DNA of 50,514 nt from Elusimicrobiaceae bacterium (GTDB lineage: Bacteria; Elusimicrobiota; Elusimicrobia; Elusimicrobiales; Elusimicrobiaceae): the NCBI GenBank assembly GCA_017417005.1, contig JAFQAA010000021.1, positions 1 through 50,514 on the forward strand, read 5' to 3'. Both the position numbers and the translations under genes were made by a program. Under the pieces are notes generated by a model. The model was not told where the DNA came from. It searched no databases and worked only from the letters and a program-made list of their open reading frames with translations. This document shows, one piece after another, positions 1 through 5,617 of the stretch (positions are counted from its first letter, which is position 1; every line of letters starts with the position of its first letter).

Positions 1-218
1 GATTCTTCCTCTGGTTCAAAAGTGGCAGCTTTATCTAATTTAATAGTTAAATCAAACGGAGTAGCAAAAGAAACTTTTTTTGCCGGCTCTTGAAAAGTGG
101 CAAAAGGGGCAATTTCTTTTTGCTCTGATAGTTTATTTTGCTCTTCTAAACTAACTTCCTGCGCAAAAGCAAAATTTGCGCAAACTAAAAATAAAAAGAA
201 AGATAAAAACTTTTTCAT
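1..218 (-). CDS. Secreted protein, N-terminal fragment (runs off left edge)
   Basis: The reading frame starts at ATG 218 and stays open to the window edge (about 72 codons). It begins MKKFLSFFLFLVCANFAFAQ, a signal peptide with a positive start, a hydrophobic core and an AFA-type cleavage site, followed by an acidic, Glu/Gln-rich stretch. Its ATG overlaps the stop codon of the upstream DUF58 gene (ATGA), so the two are probably translationally coupled. In MoxR-DUF58 operons the next gene is often a secreted or membrane-anchored Bat-type protein; that identity is inference, because only the first 70 or so residues are visible. Confidence 0.75.
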   Translation of the reverse strand, partial: MKKFLSFFLFLVCANFAFAQEVSLEEQNKLSEQKEIAPFATFQEPAKKVSFATPFDLTIKLDKAATFEPEEE

Positions 219-1090
219 ACCCCTAACTTCCTTGAACGCTGTTTAAAAAATTTTATAACCGGATCTAAAGTATTTTTAGATGCGTCAATATTTATATAAT
301 CTACCCCGCTTAATTTAAAAAGATTTAAAGCGGAAGATAAAACCTCTTTTCTTGCTTGGATAATTTGCTTTAAAGAAGCAGAACTTAAAGCAAGGCTTGC
401 ACCGGTTTCCAAATCTTCCATTTGAATTAAGGCCGGCAGATTGGGGAACTTAAACTCTAAGGGGTCTTCAATAAGAACCGGTATTAAATCAAATTTACGC
501 GCGGCTAGTTTAAAAGACCTTTCGTAATTCTCGTCAAGAAAATCGGAAATAAAAAGCAAAATACCCTGTCTTTTAATAAGCCTTATTAAAGTGCTTAAAG
601 CTAGCGAAATATCCGTATTCTTCCTTTTTGGTTCAAAGGCCAAAAGTTCTCTAATAATCCTTAAAACATGCCTTTTGCCTTTGCGGGGCGGGATATAAAG
701 TTCCACCTTATCGCTGAAAAGTAAAAGCCCCACTTTATCATTATTTTTTATGGCAGAAAAGGCAAAAACAGAAGCCAGTTCAATAGCGGCCTGCGCTTTT
801 AAATTGCCTTTAGAGCCAAAATACTCAGAAGCGGAAACATCACAAGCAATAATAACGCTGAGTTCTCTTTCCTCATTAAATTTTTTAACATAAGTGTTTC
901 CGGTTCTAGCTGAAACATTCCAATCAATAGAGCGGATATCATCGCCGGCGATATATTGGCGCACTTCGGCAAATTCTATACCCTGGCCTTTAAACACGCT
1001 AAGATACTGCCCGGCAAAAGTTTCCCGGACCAGTTTGCCTGTTTTAAATTCTATTTGGCGAACGCGTTTTAAAATATCGGAAGTCTGCAT
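215..1090 (-). CDS. DUF58 domain protein (VWA-like fold)
   Basis: 291 residues, the usual size for DUF58 proteins that pair with MoxR ATPases. Residues 34-62 carry the family block GQGIEFAEVRQYIAGDD followed by RSIDWN. A metal-ion-dependent adhesion motif DVSAS sits at 84-88, as in von Willebrand A folds. No signal peptide or membrane segment is visible, so it is probably cytoplasmic. The gene lies 24 bases after moxR and overlaps the next gene by 4 bases, forming one operon. A GGGGG ribosome-binding site precedes the ATG. MoxR and DUF58 proteins are thought to act together as chaperones or assembly factors for partner proteins; the target here is unknown. Confidence 0.88.
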   Translation of the reverse strand: MQTSDILKRVRQIEFKTGKLVRETFAGQYLSVFKGQGIEFAEVRQYIAGDDIRSIDWNVSARTGNTYVKKFNEERELSVIIACDVSASEYFGSKGNLKAQAAIELASVFAFSAIKNNDKVGLLLFSDKVELYIPPRKGKRHVLRIIRELLAFEPKRKNTDISLALSTLIRLIKRQGILLFISDFLDENYERSFKLAARKFDLIPVLIEDPLEFKFPNLPALIQMEDLETGASLALSSASLKQIIQARKEVLSSALNLFKLSGVDYINIDASKNTLDPVIKFFKQRSRKLGV

Positions 1091-1097
1091 AAAGCCC

Positions 1098-1118
1098 CCT
1101 AGGTCCTTAAAAAATTAA
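1098..1118 (-). promoter_or_regulatory. Small hairpin at the moxR stop and DUF58 leader
   Basis: On the minus strand CCTTAATTTTTTAAGG forms a 6-bp stem with a T4 loop. The moxR TAA stop lies inside it, and AAGGACCTAGG follows directly, just before the DUF58 ribosome-binding site. It may tune expression between the two genes. The GGACCTA core also occurs at 8276-8282. Confidence 0.35.
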
Positions 1119-2098
1119 GGAACTTCTATCGTTGCAAATATTTTTGTAATAATTTCCTGGGGGGTAATATTTTCGGCTTCGGCTTCGTAAGTTCTAAGGA
1201 TGCGGTGGCGCAAAACATCCGGGCCGATTTCTTTGATATCTTCCGGAGTCACATAACCGCGGCCCTCTATAAAGGCCAAGGCTTTTGCTGCCTGGGTTAA
1301 ATAAATTGAAGCACGCGGGCTTGCGCCATATAAAATATAAGGGGCAAGACTTTCAAGCTTATATTCTTTGGGGTTTCTGGTAGCAAAAACTAAATCAACG
1401 ATATAGTTTTTAACTTTTTCATCCACATAAATACTATCTGCCACTTGGCGCGCGCGCAAAATTGCATCTATGGTAATTTTGCTTTCCACTTGCGGTTTTG
1501 CGGCAACGGACATTCTTTCAAGAATAAGTTTTTCTTCTTCTTTAGAAGGATAACTTACTTCAAGTTTTAACATAAATCTATCAACCTGGGCTTCGGGCAA
1601 AGGGTAAGTGCCTTCTTGCTCAACAGGGTTTTGGGTTGCAAGAACCATAAAAGGTTTGGGGAGTTCATAAGTTTTATCGCCAATAGTTACCTGGCGTTCC
1701 TGCATGGCTTCCAAAAGGGCGCTTTGCACTTTGGCAGGGGAGCGGTTAATTTCATCTGCCAAAACTAAATTAGCAAAAACAGGGCCTTGGCGCGGCGTAA
1801 AGGTGCCTTCCTTTGGGTTAAAAATTAAAGTGCCTGTAATATCTGCCGGCAGCAAATCAGGCGTAAATTGTATGCGGGCAAAACTTGCCTGCAAGGCTTG
1901 GGCAAGCGTTTTAACCGCCATTGTTTTAGCCAGTCCCGGCACACCTTCAAGAAGGATGTGTCCATCGGCAATTAAACCGATTAACATTTTTTCAATTAAA
2001 TCTTGTTGACCTACAATAACTTTGGAAATTTCTCTTTTTAAATCTTGCAGAAAAAGACCTTCCTGCTGAACTTTTTGATTTATCTCTGTGATATTCAT
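1115..2098 (-). CDS. MoxR-family AAA+ ATPase
   Basis: 327 residues from ATG 2098, chosen because GGAGGGG lies just upstream; an in-frame ATG 24 bases further up has no such site. Walker A GVPGLAKT is at about residues 52-59, Walker B LADE at 113-116, a sensor-1 ATQNP at 154-158 and a VDRF block after it, all typical of MoxR. The C-terminal lid ends in a conserved GASPRAS region. MoxR ATPases act as chaperone-like remodelers and usually sit before DUF58 and VWA genes, as here. It heads the minus-strand operon at the left edge. ATPase class is certain; the client is unknown. Confidence 0.93.
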   Translation of the reverse strand: MNITEINQKVQQEGLFLQDLKREISKVIVGQQDLIEKMLIGLIADGHILLEGVPGLAKTMAVKTLAQALQASFARIQFTPDLLPADITGTLIFNPKEGTFTPRQGPVFANLVLADEINRSPAKVQSALLEAMQERQVTIGDKTYELPKPFMVLATQNPVEQEGTYPLPEAQVDRFMLKLEVSYPSKEEEKLILERMSVAAKPQVESKITIDAILRARQVADSIYVDEKVKNYIVDLVFATRNPKEYKLESLAPYILYGASPRASIYLTQAAKALAFIEGRGYVTPEDIKEIGPDVLRHRILRTYEAEAENITPQEIITKIFATIEVP

Positions 2099-2111
2099 AA
2101 CCCCTCCGAAA

Positions 2112-2167
2112 AGAGCAAACAAAATTGCTCTAATTTAATAATATAGAATTTTTATATTAAAGTCCAG
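2112..2167 (-). promoter_or_regulatory. moxR promoter and 5' UTR hairpin
   Basis: On the minus strand CTGGAC (2162-2167), a 16-base spacer and TATATT (2140-2145) form a plausible promoter. The leader then contains AGAGCAA-N6-TTGCTCT (2112-2131), a 7-bp hairpin just above the ribosome-binding site. The CTGGACTTT -35 region also occurs in the promoter at 8305. Confidence 0.5.
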
Positions 2168-2224
2168 CCCTTTTTTGGGTTAGATATTTTGCATATACTG
2201 GGGCTTTTAAGAATTTTTTATTTT

Positions 2225-2233
2225 TGCTATAAT
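2225..2233 (+). promoter_or_regulatory. Extended -10 promoter of tRNA-Ser
   Basis: TGCTATAAT is a perfect -10 hexamer with a TGn extension, 18 bases before the mature tRNA 5' end. No good -35 is seen, which an extended -10 can tolerate. Confidence 0.55.
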
Positions 2234-2251
2234 AATATTATCCTTTTGTTA

Positions 2252-2339
2252 GGAGAGGTGGCCGAGTGGTTGAAGGCGCAGTCCTGGAAAGACTGTATAC
2301 TCCAAAAGGGTATCGAGGGTTCGAATCCCTCCCTCTCCG
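2252..2339 (+). tRNA. tRNA-Ser (anticodon GGA)
   Basis: 88 nucleotides. The acceptor stem GGAGAGG pairs with CCTCTCC and the discriminator is G. The anticodon stem CAGTC/GACTG encloses CTGGAAA, giving anticodon GGA, which reads UCC and UCU. The long variable arm typical of serine tRNAs (ATACTCCAAAAGGGTATC) is present, and the T arm GAGGG-TTCGAAT-CCCTC is intact. CCA is not encoded and must be added. A terminator follows directly. Confidence 0.97.
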
Positions 2340-2340
2340 A

Positions 2341-2378
2341 TAAATTTAAACCCCGCTTAATGCGGGGTTTTAAATTTA
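2341..2378 (+). terminator. Terminator after tRNA-Ser
   Basis: CCCCGC-TTAAT-GCGGGG flanked by TAAATTTAAA and TTTTAAATTTA makes a stem of about 16 bp with one bulge, followed by a T run. It is nearly symmetric and could work on both strands. Confidence 0.85.
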
Positions 2379-2379
2379 T

Positions 2380-2542
2380 GGGGAGTGGAGTGAAGCAAAC
2401 TGCTTTGCTTCATGTTGGGATTCGAAAGGCGGAGCGATGTTTTTGTTTGAGGTGCTTTTGCACCGAAAGGCAAAAACCGCGAGCCCGGGCTGGAGCAAAT
2501 TTCGTCAGAAATTTGACGAAAGCCGAATTCCCTCCCTCTCCG
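2380..2542 (+). repeat. Hairpin-rich element ending in a second tRNA-Ser 3' end
   Basis: No gene fits here. Three hairpins are visible: TGAAGCAAA-CTGC-TTTGCTTCA (2391-2412); GGTGC-TTTT-GCACC (2451-2464), with TTTTTG/CAAAAA outside it (2440-2445 and 2471-2476); and two mutually exclusive folds, CAAATTTC-GTCA-GAAATTTG (2496-2515) and TTTCGTCA-N6-TGACGAAA (2500-2521). The segment ends GAATTCCCTCCCTCTCCG, matching the tRNA-Ser 3' end (GAATCCCTCCCTCTCCG) except for one extra T. Its first bases GGGGAG can pair with CTCTCC at the end. A second terminator follows. It may be a tRNA-derived repeat, a small RNA or an attachment-site remnant. Confidence 0.6.
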
Positions 2543-2550
2543 TAAAATTT

Positions 2551-2576
2551 AAAAGCACCCTTTTGGGTGCTTTTTA
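2551..2576 (+). terminator. Terminator after the tRNA-Ser-like element
   Basis: AAAAGCACCC-TTTT-GGGTGCTTTTT, a 10-bp stem with a T run. Its flanks (AAATTTAAAA and TTTTTAATTTA) mirror those of the terminator after tRNA-Ser while the GC stem differs. Confidence 0.85.
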
Positions 2577-2635
2577 ATTTATAGTTGCAATAATTTGCCT
2601 ATTTTATGCGTTATTATAGCACAAGGAGGCAAGTT

Positions 2636-3385
2636 ATGAAAAAAAATATTTTTTTATTTTTAGGCATTATCAGTCTTATGGCGTGTGGCACTTTTGAGCA
2701 ACAAGCATTTAACTGGAGAGGCCAAAATTTTGATAATCTTGTTGTTAAATACGGGGTGCCAACTTCCCAATACACTTTACAAGATGAAAGTGTTGCTTAT
2801 TCCTTTGTAAAACCTTGCCAATATACCCAAGGCCAAGAAGAAGTTGTGGTGGTGGTAAATACAGATAACACTATATATGATATTTCTAATGTAAGCCGTT
2901 GCAGTTCCCCTTCTACAGAAATATATTATACGGAATATGTTACCACCCAACCAGTATATGTAAAAGGAAATAGACATAAAAGAACTCCGCCGCCACCTCA
3001 TCATGTTAATCCTAAACCGGCACCGGCACCTGCTCCAAAACCAAAACCTGCGCCTGCTCCTGCACCAAGACCAGCACCGGCTCCAGCTCCTGCACCCGCG
3101 CCTACATCTGCACCTACACCAGCTCCCGCACCAACGCCGGCTATTGTAAAAAATACAGCAAGTAAAAATCCGATAGTCAATAAACTTGTAGAGAGCGTCA
3201 ATAAGAAAGAGCAGGCTAAACAAGAAAAGCGCGAAGCCTCAAGCAAGGAGAACAAAGAAGGCGGAATATTAAAAAACATAAGTCAACAAAAAAATAATAT
3301 CCTTGCCAAAGCCGAAACAAAAAAGGAAAATTCAAATGATACTAAAACATCCAAGAAATCTATATTAAAGACATTAAAAAAATAA
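2636..3385 (+). CDS. Lipoprotein with Pro-Ala repeat stalk
   Basis: 249 residues from ATG 2636, which has AAGGAGG seven bases upstream; an earlier in-frame ATG at 2606 lacks one. The start MKKNIFLFLGIISLMACG is a lipoprotein signal with lipobox LMAC, so the protein should be lipid-anchored. A globular part (to about residue 115) is followed by a run of PAPAP-type repeats with Lys, Arg and Thr substitutions (DNA 3008-3145), then a Lys/Glu-rich tail. Such a rigid stalk could span the periplasm or hold a domain away from the membrane. I do not recognise the family. It stands alone between two terminators. Confidence 0.85.
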   Translation: MKKNIFLFLGIISLMACGTFEQQAFNWRGQNFDNLVVKYGVPTSQYTLQDESVAYSFVKPCQYTQGQEEVVVVVNTDNTIYDISNVSRCSSPSTEIYYTEYVTTQPVYVKGNRHKRTPPPPHHVNPKPAPAPAPKPKPAPAPAPRPAPAPAPAPAPTSAPTPAPAPTPAIVKNTASKNPIVNKLVESVNKKEQAKQEKREASSKENKEGGILKNISQQKNNILAKAETKKENSNDTKTSKKSILKTLKK

Positions 3386-3396
3386 AAATAGCATTA

Positions 3397-3440
3397 AAAA
3401 ACTACCGAAGTCTTTTTTAAAAAACTTCGGTAGTTTTTTG
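3397..3440. terminator. Bidirectional terminator
   Basis: AAAAACTACCGAAGT and ACTTCGGTAGTTTTTT form a long perfect stem with A runs on one side and T runs on the other. It lies between the convergent lipoprotein and flavodoxin genes and can serve both. Confidence 0.9.
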
Positions 3441-3452
3441 TTTAAATATAAT

Positions 3453-3929
3453 TTATTTTACAGAGTTTAGCCAAGTTTGTATATCTGCTGAACTTGCGGA
3501 GTTTAAAATTTTGCCTTCTTTGATAATAGTATCTTTGGCAACGCTCGGTTTTAAATGTTGCACGGCTTTGCCAAAACCGCTACCGCCGGAAGTGGCAAAT
3601 AAAATTATTGTTTTAGCGCTAAAATCGTGGGCTTCCAAAAAAGTGTTAATAATTGTCGGCGCGATATACCACCAAATAGGAAAGCCGAGATAAATAGTGT
3701 CATATTCCGCCATATTTAATGCGGTATCTTCAATTTCAGGCCTAAAGGAAAGGTTCTTCATTTCCATAGAACTGCGGCTTGATTTGTTCATCCAATCAAG
3801 GTCTGCCTCGGTGTAAGGCACTTTTGGTTTAATTTCGTAAATATCTGCTTTTGCTAGATCAGCAATTTGTTTTGCCACCTTTTCAGTTATACCGCTAGCT
3901 GAAAAATAAGCAACTAATTTTTTTGACAT
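3453..3929 (-). CDS. Flavodoxin-family protein
   Basis: 158 residues from ATG 3929; GGGGAG lies eight bases upstream, so the longer frame start at 3959 is unlikely. The N-terminus KLVAYFSASGITEKVA is the FMN-phosphate loop of flavodoxin-type proteins, and the YLGFPIWWYIAPTII block and the ATSGGSG loop are typical of the short flavodoxin-like group often seen in anaerobes. It is cytoplasmic and expected to bind FMN and carry electrons or act as an NAD(P)H-dependent reductase; the partner is not evident. It is transcribed alone, downstream of the MFS gene, from its own promoter. Confidence 0.88.
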   Translation of the reverse strand: MSKKLVAYFSASGITEKVAKQIADLAKADIYEIKPKVPYTEADLDWMNKSSRSSMEMKNLSFRPEIEDTALNMAEYDTIYLGFPIWWYIAPTIINTFLEAHDFSAKTIILFATSGGSGFGKAVQHLKPSVAKDTIIKEGKILNSASSADIQTWLNSVK

Positions 3930-3966
3930 ATTCTTTCTCCCCATTTTAAAAAATATCAATAAAATA

Positions 3967-3975
3967 TTTATACCA
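3967..3975 (-). promoter_or_regulatory. Extended -10 promoter of flavodoxin gene
   Basis: On the minus strand TGG-TATAAA gives an extended -10 about 37 bases before the ATG. No strong -35 is visible; the MFS coding end lies immediately upstream. Confidence 0.45.
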
Positions 3976-3980
3976 TATTT

Positions 3981-5153
3981 TTATTTAACTTTGCTTGCTA
4001 GATAAGCAAATAAACTTGCGGGTAAAACAAAAAATAAACTTAAAATAACTGCTATTTTTAAATTAAAACTATCTGAAACAAAACCTATAAGATAAGGCGA
4101 CATCGCATCGCCAAGGGCGTGAATAATAAAAACATTTAAGGCAAAAGCCATAGAGCGTTCTTTTAAATTTGTTAAATTAACTACACTTGCATTTAAAGGG
4201 CCGTTTTGCATAAAAACAAACATTATACTGATAATTAAAAAAGTAAAAAATAAAATTTTACTAGCCATCAAAAATGCCAAAAGCCCGAAAGGAAAAGCGA
4301 TTAAATAACTTAAAGTCGTTGTGTAAAAATAGCCGTTTTGGGTCTTTTTTTGCCATCTATCGCCAATAAAACCGCCAAGCAAAGTGCCAAGCGCGCCGGC
4401 TACAATTATAAGACCGCCAAAAATTGTGCCACTTGTTGCTACATTATAATTAAAATATCTGTTTAAAAAACTAGGCCCCCAGGCAGCAAGACCGCCCAAA
4501 GTAAAAGTGCCCATAGCCTGCGCTAAACAAACAAGAATAAATTTTTTATTTTTAAGCAAATTTAAGTAATTAGTAAAGGGCGGTTTTTCTTCCTTCTTTT
4601 TTGGCGTATCTTTTATGCCAAAATAAACAATAAACGCTAAAATTATGCCCGGCAAACCAAGAATAAAAAACGCAAGACGCCAACCATAAATTTTGCCTAA
4701 AACACCGCCTAAAAGATAGCCAAGCGCACTGCCAAGCGGCAAAGCTAAAGCAAATAAAGCAAGCACCCGCGCGCGAACTTGCGGGGCAAATTTTTCGGCT
4801 ATAAAAGAGGGGCAAACACTTGTAAAGCCCGATTCGCCAACACCAACCAAAGCGCGCGCAAAAACAAGAGCAAAATAATTTCTAATAAGAGCGCAAGAAC
4901 TTGTGGCAATACTCCACAAAAAAGCACCGAAAGCTATAATTTTTTGGCGGGGTGTTCTATCGGCAATATACCCTAAAATAGGTGCGCTAAACATATAAAC
5001 AAGCATAAAAGCACTGGCTAAAAAGCCAAGCTCTTTATCAGATAAAATTAAATCTTGTTTTATTAAAGGAAAAACGGCATATAAAACCTGCCTATCAATA
5101 TAATTAAGCAGATTTATTAAAGCAAGTATTATAAAAATATTGCGTGCTTGCAC
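3981..5153 (-). CDS. MFS transporter, Spinster-like
   Basis: 390 residues with about 12 hydrophobic segments. The first helix block LINLLNYIDRQVL, then LGFLASAFMLVYMFSAPILGYIADR and LVGVGESGF, match the Spinster (Spns) branch of the major facilitator superfamily. Eukaryotic members carry sphingosine phosphate or lysolipids; bacterial substrates are mostly unknown. The start codon is GTG at 5153 with AGGAAA upstream. It follows trmL by 11 bases and probably shares the adhE transcript. Transporter class is firm; the substrate cannot be read from sequence. Confidence 0.88.
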   Translation of the reverse strand: MQARNIFIILALINLLNYIDRQVLYAVFPLIKQDLILSDKELGFLASAFMLVYMFSAPILGYIADRTPRQKIIAFGAFLWSIATSSCALIRNYFALVFARALVGVGESGFTSVCPSFIAEKFAPQVRARVLALFALALPLGSALGYLLGGVLGKIYGWRLAFFILGLPGIILAFIVYFGIKDTPKKKEEKPPFTNYLNLLKNKKFILVCLAQAMGTFTLGGLAAWGPSFLNRYFNYNVATSGTIFGGLIIVAGALGTLLGGFIGDRWQKKTQNGYFYTTTLSYLIAFPFGLLAFLMASKILFFTFLIISIMFVFMQNGPLNASVVNLTNLKERSMAFALNVFIIHALGDAMSPYLIGFVSDSFNLKIAVILSLFFVLPASLFAYLASKVK

Positions 5154-5164
5154 TTTTTTATTTC

Positions 5165-5617
5165 CTATTTATGCAAAGTTTGGCGCAAGGCCTCGTATAA
5201 ACAAACGGCAGCTGATGTTGATAAATTTAAAGAACGCACCGGACCAGGTTGTTCAATTTTATAAAGTTGATCTTTATAAATTTTGTAAAGTTCTTTTGGC
5301 AGTCCGCAAGATTCACTGCCAAAAACCAAATAATCATCTTCCTTAAATCTTATATCCCAAAGATTTTTTTTGGCTTTTGTTGAAAAAAAGAATAAGCGCG
5401 AAGGGTCTTTAATTGTTGCTAAAAAATCTTCAAAGCACATATATCTTTTATATTTTAGTTTTGGCCAATAATCTAGCCCGCTTCTTCTGATTTCCTTTTC
5501 GTCCAGTTTAAAACCCAGTTTACCCACAAGGTGCAAAACGCTGTTTGTAGCCACGCAAGTTCTGCCGATATTGCCGGTATTAAAAGGAATCTCCGGATTG
5601 ATTAAAACAATGTTCAT
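5165..5617 (-). CDS. trmL: tRNA (cytidine(34)-2'-O)-methyltransferase
   Basis: 150 residues, the size of TrmL. The N-terminus MNIVLINPEIPFNTGNIGRTC is the family signature, followed by the SPOUT knot motifs YLVFGSESCGLP and IEQPGPVRSLNLSTSAAVCLYEAL. It is expected to methylate the ribose of the wobble base in leucine tRNAs using S-adenosylmethionine, acting as a dimer in the cytoplasm. The ATG overlaps the adhE stop by 4 bases (ATGA), so it is co-translated with a fermentation enzyme, an unrelated pairing. Confidence 0.93.
   Translation of the reverse strand: MNIVLINPEIPFNTGNIGRTCVATNSVLHLVGKLGFKLDEKEIRRSGLDYWPKLKYKRYMCFEDFLATIKDPSRLFFFSTKAKKNLWDIRFKEDDYLVFGSESCGLPKELYKIYKDQLYKIEQPGPVRSLNLSTSAAVCLYEALRQTLHK

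Noticed and set aside
2380-2542. tmRNA or a second tRNA gene
   Set aside because: The 3' end resembles a tRNA, but there is no full D, anticodon or T arm and no tag-peptide frame; it is also too short for tmRNA.
2252-2542. Integrated mobile island at tRNA-Ser
   Set aside because: The duplicated tRNA end is suggestive, but only about 200 bases lie between and there is no integrase gene in the window.
2189-2545. Open reading frame of 118 codons across tRNA-Ser and the following element
   Set aside because: It runs through a perfect tRNA and two hairpin regions and has no ribosome-binding site or protein-like composition.
2777-3279. Antisense reading frames rich in Arg/Cys/Trp or Ala/Gly
   Set aside because: They are reverse readings of the Pro-Ala repeat codons of the lipoprotein gene.
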